Shown here: piece after piece, positions 12,485-26,600 of the stretch
How positions within the stretch are numbered: the first letter of the stretch is position 1
Layout of the letters: each line of letters begins with the position of its first letter
Origin: Dioscorea cayenensis subsp. rotundata
Lineage: Eukaryota > Streptophyta > Magnoliopsida > Dioscoreales > Dioscoreaceae
Length of the DNA stretch: 64,000 nucleotides
Assembly: GCF_009730915.1 (NCBI RefSeq)
Contig: NC_052496.1
Coordinates: 977,875 to 1,041,874 of the forward strand
Direction: 5' to 3'
The notes under the pieces: model-generated
Told to the model about the DNA's origin: nothing
Seen by the model: only the letters and a program-made list of their open reading frames with translations
The model's database searches: none
Position numbers and translations under genes: made by a program

Positions 12485-13683
12485 TCACTTCTTCCATTGA
12501 GGCATGCGCTGAACAACAACCTACATGATCAACAGAGAATTTCTTCAATTCAGACTAAACAAAAGCTACTAGTTTCTGAACAAAAATACAGTTAGAGAGT
12601 GATTGATATATGTACATGCATTTTTATATCTTTCATTTATTATGAGCTTTAGAATGACAGCATGAAAATACCTTGCCAGCATTTACTTTGTTTCCCACAA
12701 TAGTTTGACAGGCAAGTCTCCAAGTCTCAGGTTTCTGTGATTGAAAAATAGTACCAAAATCAATAATATAACAAGGTGTACAGAGTTCACAACGTTGACA
12801 GTTTAGAAATGAAACATGCCTTTTTCAAATACCGTTTCTCAGTATCAGTTCTCTCATTGAGAAGCTCCTGCCCTTCCACAACCTTCATTAAAATGAAAAC
12901 CAATCAGTAATATTAAAGGAACACGCAACATGCTTAACAACTTTAATTAATACAATAATCATAGCATAAAGAATAATTATAATTGGAATTTTAAGTTGAG
13001 AAAACAATGGAGAAAACAAACCAAATGTATATAGTTTACAAATTAATAAATACCTCCACAATGCATGTTCCACAGCTTCCTCCTCCTCCACAGTTCATCA
13101 CCTTTCCCTGAAAAACCAATTCACAAAGACATAATAACATCTCTAATATTCACAAATTAAACTTGGAACATTTAAGAGAGAGAGAGAGAGAGAGAGTGCA
13201 TGCAATGGTTGCTCACATAGGCAGCGTAGAGTTCAATGTTATTGTCAAGCATGATGTTACGAAGGAGCTTCTCGCCGCTAATGGCCGATGCCATGTCCAC
13301 AGGAAAAGACCCATCCTCTGCTGGTTTTGTCTACATATAAAGAAAACACTACAATAACACTCTGCATTAATGCATTAATCTTAATTATGGAAACAAGAGC
13401 AAGGAGTAATTAATCCGGCCCCTTAACATTATATATATAATAATACCCCAATGAATTGAAGCTCAATCAGAGGTTTTGTTGCTGGAGGTTCAGTTGAAGC
13501 AGCTGAACTTGGAGATGGATTAGCAGAGCATGAGAAAGAGATGGTGTGGTTGGCCTTGTTGCAGTTATACGGAAAGGAGAAGAAAGTAGCTCTAGTTGAG
13601 AGTTTTGTGTTGCTGGTGCTAGAGGTTGAACCAGAAGGGTGGAGAATGGAGCTGGTGGAGAGAAAGCTGGTAGCTGCTGCCAT
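12485..13683 (-). CDS. Photosynthetic NDH subunit of subcomplex B 3 (2Fe-2S ferredoxin-like)
   Basis: Subunit of the chloroplast NADH dehydrogenase-like complex that takes part in cyclic electron flow around photosystem I. Six exons: 13447-13683, 13217-13330, 13054-13107, 12820-12882, 12672-12734 and 12485-12520, all joining in phase 0 to give 188 residues. The first 60 or so residues are a Ser/Thr-rich chloroplast transit peptide. The ferredoxin-like part has [19 protein letters not shown], then [11 protein letters not shown] with cysteines at 123, 129 and 132, and a fourth cysteine at 165 ([11 protein letters not shown]). It ends [11 protein letters not shown]. These strings match NDF4/PnsB3 (At3g16250 family) closely. 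The intron between exons 4 and 5 starts GC rather than GT (see findings). The gene looks intact. Confidence 0.95.
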
Positions 13684-14149
13684 TTCCTTGTCTTTTTGGT
13701 TTGGTTTTGCTGGAAGGGAACCGGTTCAACCAGACTAGTACTAAGTGAAGGGTGGCAATTTGACGCGTCGCTCTGGTTTCTGGAAATAACTCGTTGGCAC
13801 TATAGCTCCAGAGTCCAGACACATGTGGCTCAGCTTTCCTGCTGTTTATTAGTGGCTGTGTAATATTTGCATAGAAAATTATATATATAGTATTTTTTGG
13901 AACATTTGGGTTGAATGGTATGGAAGAATTTTCAACGCTGTGTGCTTGATCTTTTTTTTGTCATAATTTAGACCATTTACATGATGTTTTTTTTTCTGCA
14001 TTATGTGACTTGAAGCGATTTGTTTCACGTATTCAAGAACTCTCCGGACGTTTTGATTATTGGTATAAAAAAAATTCTCGCAATCTGATCAATAAGTAGT
14101 TCTTTTAATAGTAAAAGAGTTGACTCTTATTATCATAAAATAGATACCG

Positions 14150-14374
14150 CCCACTCTTCTACTCCTTTGTGTTTTTTACTATTTTTTTTGTTTGATTTAT
14201 TTGTTTACTGTTGTTCTTGAGTATTTTTATCATTGGTGATTTGCTTAGTATTTTTGTTAGTTTTTATTTTTTCTTTGTTATTAGCTTTGTGTTTTTTTTT
14301 TATTTGATCTGTTTTTATTTGTCTGTTTTGTTTATTTTTTACTGATTTTTAATAAATAAGTGGTGTATGTATTT

Positions 14375-14375
<1 letters not shown>
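14150..14375 (+). mobile_element. LINE-type 3' tail fragment
   Basis: T/G-rich stretch with repeated TTTGTTT and TTTATTT words ending in TTTTTAATAAATAAGTGG, the style of 3' end seen in several other places in the window (14540-14593, 15308-15395, 61980-62030). No coding part is left. The 5' boundary is a guess. Confidence 0.4.
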
Positions 14376-14412
<37 letters not shown>

Positions 14413-14417
14413 AACGA

Positions 14418-14608
14418 AGTTATTTGTCACTGGTTTGTTGTGAACTGGCACACCGCTGGTGTAGCGTTCTTTTTATCTCTGTTTCCGTTTTGTTGTTTTG
14501 ACTGTTTCTTCGTGTTGTCTGTTTGTTATTCGGTGCTTTGTTTTTTTAATAAATCTGTGATTTATCCACTTTACTCAAAAAAAAAAAAAAATTAGTTATT
14601 TGTCACTG
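14418..14608 (+). mobile_element. 5'-truncated non-LTR retroelement (161 bp) with 15-bp target duplication
   Basis: The 15-mer AGTTATTTGTCACTG is present at 14418-14432 and again at 14594-14608. Between them lie 161 bp that end in TAATAAATCTGTGATTTATC and an A run starting at 14577. Direct repeat plus terminal poly(A) is the signature of target-primed reverse transcription. Because the duplication is perfect, the insertion is probably fairly young. The body is too short to carry coding sequence; whether the parent is a LINE or a SINE is not decided. Confidence 0.8.
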
Positions 14609-15307
14609 ATATAATAATGTTTAAAAAACTAGAAATATTTGCGAAGATGGGGTTGCTTTATGTAGAACTTGTAAACTGATGGGATGGGAATTGGACTTGT
14701 ATGGCAGACGAATCCAATCAAAGGGATCTCTCACACTGTGGTCGATCATACAGGCTTGGAAGTTGGAATGAGAGCAAGTTGGGTTCCAAGTTTCAAACTT
14801 GGACATAGACAGAAGTCACAGAATGTCTAGGTAACATTCTCATATAAATTTGCTTTGTATAAAATATTAAAATTATGTCCATCTTACTTCTTTCTTTTGT
14901 AACCTGATTATAATAATTCTTTAAAAAAATATTAAAGTATGATTTATAACTCATGCTGTAAGAAATTTTTAAAACGGCAAGATTCTGTATTTAACCTTTT
15001 TATTTTATTTTTTATTTTGAAATAGTAAAACAAAATGTTGGCCATGTTTGCCACATTAACCTATTTTGTTGAACTACATAACTATTATTGAAATTTGCAT
15101 ATAATACTTAATATATTCTAATATGAAAATTAGGAATGAAAATTTAACCTAGTTCATAACTTTTTGTTCAAAATTTATTATCAAATGATATTATTATCAT
15201 ACTTTTGTCTGTAATATGAGAATGTAATACAATGATTATTTTTTAATGATCTCAAAGATAATTCTAATGAATTAAAAATCTTGCATATATATATAGTATA
15301 ATATAAT

Positions 15308-15395
15308 TTTTTTTTTATACAAATGGATAAACCACAATTTTATTGAAAAAAAAAACAACAAACGAAACAAGAACAGAAGGAACAAACAACTTTTC
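15308..15395 (-). mobile_element. LINE-type 3' tail fragment, minus orientation
   Basis: Read on the minus strand, a T/G-rich stretch runs into TCAATAAAATTGTGGTTTATC and then an A-rich end, the same tail form as in the 14433-14593 insertion but in the opposite direction. No coding sequence remains. Confidence 0.5.
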
Positions 15396-16656
15396 ACTTT
15401 TTTTTTTGTGAGAGGGAGGTTTCATTTATATATTTTTATAAATAAAAATTAAAAGTTAATATTATCACAATTCTCTTCCTAGTGCATATATTATACTCTC
15501 ATTACAAATTAAAATTATAATTTTTTAGAGTAAACTTTGAATTTTTTCTATAAAACTACTTAAGAATTTTGGAATATTTGACTATAAAGGAACAAGCATA
15601 TTTTCAATCACGGTTGACTCTTCTCTATTTCAATTATTATAAAAATAAATTACATGTTATTTTTTTAGTTATCTATAGTTTAAAATTCACAAAAACACAA
15701 ACATAGAGGTCATAAATCAAATACTCGTCGACTTACTTTTCATCTCTATTAGTGGTGAGAAGAATACTTGTGGTATAGTTTTAAGAGGCCACAACCCCCC
15801 AAAGAATGATCCAAACTAGTGGTTGATGAAGAAACACAACCTTCTAAGTCTTATCAGCACAAATGTCATCATGTTGGAATCTCTATCAATCTATTTATTC
15901 ATATTAGCTTCGTCCACTTATTTTTCTATAGGCACCAATTACTGTTGGCAGCATATCTCACTCTCTTTACTTCTTTTTCATCCTGCTATTACATTATTGT
16001 ATTTTTCTGCTATTTTTGTTGTATTTTTTAATTAATAAACTTGTGATTTATTATTTTTTATTAAATAATAATAAATAATGAAAAAAAATAAATAACAATA
16101 TATTATATTTTGAAACCCATGTCAATATATCACTAGTGTACACAATTGTTTTTTTTTTTTCCTTCTCCAGTCATAGTTAGTGGAAAGTTATTGTTATTCT
16201 TGCTTATTTTAATTGAAGAGATTTATCTATTTTTTTAATATATATATATATATGCAATCTTCTATTATAATTGTTTTTTTCAACAGATTTCCAATTGTTT
16301 CTAAACTGAACTCTAAAAAAAATTCTCTAAAACAAACAAATAAAGAGTTTATTTATATTAACTAATAGCTAAATAATTAGACATTGAGTAAAAACAAAGA
16401 CATTACTCGTCCATATTACTTACTTTATTTAATAATAATAATAATAATAATAAAACCGCAATTTTATTTATTTTTATAAAAGAAAAAGAAAAATAAAAAA
16501 AAACCATGGTTCTACCGGGTGTTTAAACGTCAGCGTCGGTGTTCAGTGCGTCTCTCAATCCAATCGAATCGAGCAATCCACCGCGAAGAAAAGGCCCGTC
16601 TTCCTCGCCATTAGGCTCTTCTCCTTCTCCTCTCCGAAACCCTCGAGATCTCGGCA

Positions 16657-19762
<3,106 letters not shown>

Positions 19763-20650
19763 AAGTTTCGAGATATGTTCAGTGGAAGGATTTTCTTACT
19801 TGTATTCTGGTTTCTTACATGGTTTCTTTATTCGGCTGTCAGTACTAAATCATCTACTGATGTCCCTCTGTTGTAGTATTTGGAAGAGGATTGGCATTTG
19901 TTACCACATATCGTTGGTTGATGTATTGAGGTCATACATCCAGTCACCCAAACTGGTGGCTAATGTTCTCTAAAACTTTGTGTTGTAATGTGAGATAAAA
20001 TAGGGTGTTCATTTTCTTTACTGAACAAACATCCTATATTGTATCAGTGTTGACCGCTGCCTTCTAAAAAGTTTTCTCTATGTTCTAATGATTTAATTTG
20101 CCTCTCTTTGTAATATTCTTTTGTAGGTTATTTATTGTTCTATTTCTCCAGGCGCTGAATCTTCTTAAAAAAATTTAAGGTTCTTAATATAATGTAATTA
20201 AGAATAATCTGTTGTTCTCATCCTATATCTCACCTTGATTTACATCATTTATTAATTCTGTTGTCCATTTCTTTTTGTTAAATATCCCAATGTTCTCATC
20301 CTTAACTGGAGAAAACCAAATCAAATTTATGCATAAAGAAAAGTACTTAGAAATTTGGAACAAATAACTGAATGAATGTTTCAAGAAGGGCCAACTTGAT
20401 TAACTATTAACTAGTAATTAAATCTCAGATGAAATCCAACCATTTCTGAAAACAACAATTCAAAAACTTCGTTCATTTCTCAGCAGGTAAGATAACACCA
20501 CTTCATGACACCATTGCACTTACAGGTACTTCCCGCCCAACTTTGATCTCCACGAACACTTCAATTCCACAGCACTTTTATTTTGTTCTCATGTCCTCAA
20601 CTTCATTCATTCACTAACCAGTAGCCATGGCACCATCTCCTTTCTCTTTT
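19763..20650. other. Katanin 3' UTR and spacer
   Basis: The first 250-350 bases are probably katanin 3' untranslated region. The rest is AT-rich spacer leading to the EGF-like pseudogene. A plus-strand ORF overlapping 19665-19973 is a shadow in another frame. No other feature supported. Confidence 0.55.
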
Positions 20651-20657
20651 CTCCTTT

Positions 20658-21530
20658 ATGTTTCTCACTGCTTCCACATCAACAGCATTCCAGATTGAAT
20701 TTATCACCAGAGGTCTGTATATAAACTCAGTAACTTTATTTATGAGATATAATATATTGTCCAAGTTGTAACTTCATCAAGTGCCTTTGTAGATATTGCA
20801 TGTGGTTTAGTGGGTTGTGACCAAGGAACATGCAATGGATCTACCTACTGACAACATTCCATTCATCTTTGATTGTGATTGTTTTCCTGGATGGACTAAA
20901 CTGAAGATAGGAAATTTAGTAATCCCTCCATGCATACTTCCCAACTGTAAGCCATGTTTGACTTGTATTTTGTCTTATTTTCTCTTTTCTTTCATTCCAA
21001 TTAATATCTTTATTCACTGTTTGCTCTGTTCCTGCAGGTACCATAAATTCTGATTGTGATCAGTCCCATTTTCCTTGCCAACAAACTTCAGTGACATATC
21101 ATCATCAGACACACTCATACACACACACCCATTCACATCTATAAAGATAATGTGTTTGAACTTTGAACTAATTGATTGCTTACGAGTTTTGCGTTATTCT
21201 TTGCAGCTTGTGATATAATATATGGTGTGGGCACTGTGTGGTGATGGAATTTGTAAACTAACAAATAAAAGTGGCCATGCATGTGTTTGCAACAAGGGTG
21301 CTTTCAATCTGAACAATTCTGCAGATATGCCATGCTTCAACCAGTGTAATTCTTAATAATTAATTTTCAGTTCTATTAATGAACAGAACTTCATTCTATA
21401 TATGTCAATATATATATATATTATTAATAAATTAATAGGCGCTCTAACTCCATCAAAAGGCTCAATTGGTGGCCATGATTTGAGAATTCTCGCCTTTATG
21501 ACAGCCTTGATGATGCTATTGATTGCTTAA
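20658..21530 (+). pseudogene. EGF-like secreted protein gene, decayed (plant notch-like family)
   Basis: Cysteine-rich pieces match the plant family annotated as neurogenic locus notch-like: small secreted, probably GPI-anchored proteins with two EGF-like modules. Visible parts are a short hydrophobic start ending FQIEFITR, IACGLVGCDQGTCNGST, then FIFDCDCFPGWTKLKIG and ILPNC, TINSDCDQ, CGDGICKLTNKSGHACVC with MPCFNQC, and a C-terminal piece SIGGHDLRILAF plus a hydrophobic tail. Splice sites around 20713, 20946, 21038 and 21342-21437 look usable. The reading frame shifts after TCNGST (near 20843) and again before CGDGIC (near 21230). Two independent shifts in a small gene argue for a pseudogene; unusual splicing or sequence error is less likely but possible. 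Family known, exact role unknown. Confidence 0.6.
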
Positions 21531-21828
21531 TTACATCATTAATCGTTGAAACATCATTCTTTTTTTTTCTCTTTAGTCGAACTCTAATTAACAAATAATA
21601 ATAATAATAATAATAATAATACTAAGCAAACGAACACATTACACATGCATAGACTTCCATTGACAGTAAAACACACACAAAAATGAAGTCTTGCATGTCT
21701 TGAATCCAACTAGAAGGTTACAGAAGCTTAATTTGCATATATTAGTTCAATAAACAAATACTAAAAATAAAACAAAAACTAACATTTGATTAAAGCAACT
21801 AACATTAATATATATATACACACGCACA

Positions 21829-22320
21829 CTAAATTGGTTGGAAAGCCCATCCAAACGTTGTCATGATGTGCTCCTCTTGCTCCTTGGTGAGGTCATTATT
21901 AATGTTAAACTTTTGACGTATCTCTTCCGGGCTTTTCATCTTTAGCATGCCTGCAAAAGTTACGGCTATAAGATCTACTAGTTCCTGGATATGCAAGAAG
22001 TGAGAGGCCAGCATTAAATCATGGAAGAAAACAAGGTCCTTCTCGGCCTTATCCATGTATTCTTTATCCCACTTCTCCATCACCTCCTGCGCTTCTCCCT
22101 TGCTGTGCTTCTCACAATACTCAAGGATTGACTTGAGGATATCACCCTTAACTCGTCGAACTGGGATCGGTGACTCAATACCACAACAGTTCATGACCAT
22201 CTTGATTACATGAGATTTCTCTGCAACCTTTTGTTCAACAACAAACTTCTCGCTATCAGAGCTCACCAGTGTCACCATCTTCTCCTTCTCCTGCTGCTCT
22301 TTTGTTATGATTGTCGCCAT
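21829..22320 (-). CDS. SKP1-like protein (SCF ubiquitin ligase adaptor), intronless
   Basis: 163 residues. SKP1 bridges cullin-1 and F-box proteins in SCF E3 ligases. The N-terminal BTB/POZ-like fold is marked by MVTLVSSDSEKFVVEQKVA and by IPVRRVKGDILKSILEYCEKH; the C-terminal dimerisation region by LASHFLHIQELVDLI, MKSPEEIRQKFNI and NNDLTKEQEEHI, ending WAFQPI where most family members end WAFE. An unusual Lys/Glu-rich extension (about 14 residues) precedes the fold. A single exon and divergence at many core positions suggest a fast-evolving duplicate, as in the large plant SKP1-like families. ORF is open from the first ATG at 22320. Function as an adaptor is inferred from family. Confidence 0.9.
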   Translation of the reverse strand: MATIITKEQQEKEKMVTLVSSDSEKFVVEQKVAEKSHVIKMVMNCCGIESPIPVRRVKGDILKSILEYCEKHSKGEAQEVMEKWDKEYMDKAEKDLVFFHDLMLASHFLHIQELVDLIAVTFAGMLKMKSPEEIRQKFNINNDLTKEQEEHIMTTFGWAFQPI

Positions 22321-22577
22321 TAATGCTACTTTGTTGATCTTCTAATCTTAAGAGAAGAATTCACAATGACAGACTGAGAACCATGCAGAGTGTGGGTTTG
22401 TTTATTATTTATAAGGGATATGATCTATGTATTATGTTTTGAGTTTGATTCCGAACATGATTGTGATTTTATATTATCCACAATAATATCCTAGTTAGAT
22501 TAGAAACTGAAATATTTATATATATTTTTTTAAAAATTAAAATTTATTGATAAATTTTAATGTTGTCAAATATCATC

Positions 22578-22620
<43 letters not shown>

Positions 22621-23636
22621 GGCTTTGCTTTTTATAGAATTAACAAGATTAATCTAGTTTATATATTATAATTTTAAATAAAGATATTGTTTTTTATCTT
22701 TTAAAATTTTTTTAAAGAAATTTGATTCGGAATCGGTGTCCAAGAGTGATCAGATATTATCCAATAGCGATTACTTTTGATAGTACAAGAATTAACTTGG
22801 CAACATTTTTTTTTTTTTGTGGAAAACAATTTATTTGATATAATGTGAAATCAAAGAAGGCATGCCCCTAAAAGAATATTTGGCATCGAATTAATTGAGT
22901 CAAGGGATATAATTTTGCACAATTTAATATAATTAAAAAAAATGTATTTTAGAAAATAATTCAAAGTCCAAGTAATCTTGATTTCAAGTGATCACCAAAT
23001 CACTTTCGTCTAGGAAACACTGAAATAAATTATGTATCCAGCGCTCAGTTAATATTAATTGAAGCAGTACACATAACAAAAGCTGCTAGGTTCCCTTTTC
23101 TTTTTATATTATCTTCCTTCTTTGGTGCAACCAACTTATAAATTTTTTTTTTTTTAATTTTCTCATGAGACATTGACATAAAATAAGACAATAATAACCT
23201 CTGCATACAGAACATGGCACATTGAAGTCAATAATCCATGCAAAACTTATTAGAGCAGCACCATGATAGTGATTTATCTTCCCCCAAGTCCCAGTGATAG
23301 AAATCAATGTGCAGAGCTTCAGTCCTCTAACTATTCTTCCCCAGAACTTCAGTCACTCATTAGCCAACACCATCGCTTTACAACTATTGAGTTTTTTTCC
23401 AATCTCAAGCAAGACCAAAGAGGTTCATAACCATGTACCGCAGAACAAATCTTTTATGGGATAACTTATCTGAGCTTAGGAATTAATTCCTCCTGAAAAC
23501 CCTGCATGGGTATTCAATCTCAAGGATATATCAGAGCATCAATCAAAAGTTCAAAAAAGAACATCAAACTTGCATGCAGCTAGGCAATTATTCAGCACTC
23601 ATTATCAGATGAGACATTGAGGTTTGACTAAGTAAC
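22321..23636. other. Spacer between SKP1-like and SH2-domain genes
   Basis: AT-rich with a TA run at 22580-22617. It should contain the SKP1-like promoter on the left and the 3' untranslated region of the SH2-domain gene on the right. A 67-residue minus-strand ORF at 23104-23307 shows nothing recognisable. Confidence 0.5.
22580..22617. repeat. TA microsatellite
   Basis: About 19 TA units in an AT-rich spacer. Confidence 0.9.
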
Positions 23637-26600
23637 TTACCTGCCCAATTGGGATAATTCTTGTTCTTGCAGAAGCAATTCTTGCAACAGTCCTGAATCC
23701 ATCTCCCGATTGCTATATACATGAATCCAATCAGCAAATGTGAGAAAAAAACATAGTTACATGCAAAATTATAATCAATTGTTGTAGGATTTTAATCAGC
23801 AAATGCATTGCTTTTCCTATTTACTGTATATGACAATAACCTCTACCAAGTTTTGTAGTTTTAACAGGAGAGATCTTTCTTCTGCCTATTACTGATCAAA
23901 TAACAACTTTATTATATAGAATAAATGAGAAACACGCTAAAAATCAAACGCTCTAAAAAAAAATTAAAAAAATAACCTGGTAACCAGTTCAGAATATTTC
24001 AAAAAGGAATAGTTAGAAAGAAAAACTGTTGGCAGCAACTTCATCAAACATACCCAAGATGAATAACATGTTGGAGAGAGGAAAGCCTTCCTCCATTCTG
24101 AATTTTATATGTTTTATTGGGATTTTGTCAAACATCCTCTTTTCAAAGCCATTTCTCACTTTTTCCAAACTGCTTCTCTCCCAAGAGCTTGGGGTAAAAC
24201 CCAGGTTGTCTTGATCTTTAAGAAAGAGTGTGCCAATCGAGTTACCAATTTTAAACCAATTTCTGTGTAATGTCTCTTACAAAATCTTTTAAAAAATTCT
24301 CACCAACCGTTTAAAAAGAGTAATTCATAAGCTAGCTGGTTTTGAGCAATGTAGTTTTATAGCTGACATAAATGCCTGATAACTCATTTCCCTGTGCATG
24401 GTTCTCTCTATCAAGCCTAGCAAGCACACATGTCGAACTATTATTGTTAAATGCTTAAAATATTAGCAAAAGATCACTAGCAAGTTTCTAATCACCCTGT
24501 GCAGTGGAATATGATAGAAGTGACTACACTAAATTGCACTAGATAAAAGAGATGAGAGAAAAGAGGTTTCACCTGTGATCAAGAGAGAGCAGCCTATGAT
24601 GAATACTATAATCTGCACCGACATATGTAACAACTAAACTACCAGAATCTGAGTGAGGCCAGCTGCGAGAGGTTGGAAACCTGAGGATAAACATGCCTGT
24701 TTTTTGCAGTCCACTGGGAACTCTGAGAGAATCTTCAGCCTCTTCCCTTGTGATCAGCCCTTCTATCCATTTAGGTGACATGCATTTCCACATTCCATTC
24801 AGTTGATCTTTTGACAAAGCCCAAGCTACAGGGTATAACCAGCACCACATCTTCTCAAAATCATCCTTGCTCAACTCATTACCACATCCAGCGATTTCCC
24901 TCAAAACCTCCAGGTCCTAAACCCGGAAGATCAGACGTTGTTAAATCTTTAAAAAAAAAAGAATAATTCTGAAGCAAAGAAAAAATTACAAAAAATAATA
25001 GATAAATAAATAAATAAAACACAGAAACCAAATACAACCTGAGTGGATAAACCCCTGCTAGGAGAACGAGCAATGCTCATGAACTTTCTATTAATCTCAG
25101 GAGCTGCATCACTCCAAAAAACACATCCATTTTTTTTAGAAATTAATGTCCAAGTTTCAGACCCTTGCAAAATCAATTCCTTTGAAATCATTATCTGGTG
25201 TCTGGAAGAACCAAAAAAGATAAATTCAAAGGAAAAACAAATCTAAAAATGTAAAAAGTTTGTAACTCTTTTTTCTTAATTAATCTAAATGTGGTTTCTA
25301 GATTTTTCAAATAAATAAATAAATAAAAAGTTCATAACTACGTGTGAGTTTGGATTAAAATTACCGATGATGGGAACAGCCTGTATAAAGGCAAACCTGC
25401 TCAGCAAAATTTGCCACATCTTGGTTGCTAGCAGAGCTTATTATTCCTTTTAGTAAAATGGAGCGCTCTTCTGTGCCTTCCAAACAATATTTAAAAATAA
25501 CAGCATCTGTTATTGGATTTGTACTATGTTCCGCCCATCTGGATTCAGAATTTCCAGTATCAGTGCTCTCAGAATCAGATGGGGTAACATCTGACCCGTC
25601 ATCATTTTGTAATTGCACTTCAATTCTTGAGTTTCTCTGTTTTACACCCTAAGCAGCATAATTCAAGAAACAACAATTAGCAGAGGGAAATTTTGAACAA
25701 GCTAATAGCAAGCATGAGTTTTTTGCCCAAACAAAGAAAAACACATCAACATTTGTAAGCCAAGTGTCAGAGTGTGCAATAGCACACTCACAATTACCTC
25801 TGAAGTCCCATCACCACAAATCATGCTTGGCAAATTATCCTGCCCTGCTTTAATGCGCTTTGATGAGGGAATGCACTTTGATTCACTCTGATCTAGATTT
25901 TGAAAATATACTTCACAGTTCTCATCAGCTTCAAAACTGTTATAGGTTGGTGAATCAGTCTCATCAAGTTGTGCGGATGCCAGCTTTTTCAAGAACTTCT
26001 CAGAAGAGCATTTACTGCGATTTCTCGAGATGCAACGAATTGGTTGGGAGAATGCTTCAAGAAATGGATATCGTTGAATATGTGTTGTGTGGAAACAAAC
26101 ACGAAACAGTCGGTTGTCAGATTTGGATGAAAGCTGGAAAAGCCAACAGGAGCAAAACAAGTAGTCAATATAGATCACTGACAACTAAACAACTTATATT
26201 GTGTGATAAACAAATAAAAAGAAGAAACATTGCCAATGAAAAACACACAAACTTACACATTCTCAACCAAGATAAAAGAACGCAGTGTAAACTTCAAGGT
26301 GATTTTTGTACCACTGAAGACCAAGAGACTCCAGACTTTGAACTGATGAAATCAACAAAATAGAAACAGAGGAAAAGATAACATAGGGGAAGCCGGGCAA
26401 GGATAAAAATAGAAGGCTTTATCATCTGAGTGAAATTTCTTGTCTCTGCGGACTATAAGTTTACATACACATCTGCATGAGAAAGTCAGCTCTCAGTTGT
26501 GTGTGATCGGCAACTTGATTCATGAAAATTTCTTTGATATGGTCTTAGCTGACATTTGCACACTGTTCTCTTAAGCAAAGTTTCCATTTGATGATGGAGT

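Larger units (their letters stand above)
13684..16656. other. Spacer rich in retroelement tails, with katanin promoter at the right end
   Basis: About 3 kb with no host gene. ORFs overlapping 13541-13863 on the plus strand are shadows of PnsB3 exon 1 and its leader. From 14150 to 16050 several LINE-type 3' tails occur (separate entries). The last 150 bp (16510-16656) are GC-richer and are the likely katanin 5' untranslated region. Confidence 0.6.

Noticed and set aside
25860-26363. 167-residue plus-strand ORF
   Set aside because: Antisense shadow of an SH2-gene exon, which has clear protein similarity on the minus strand.
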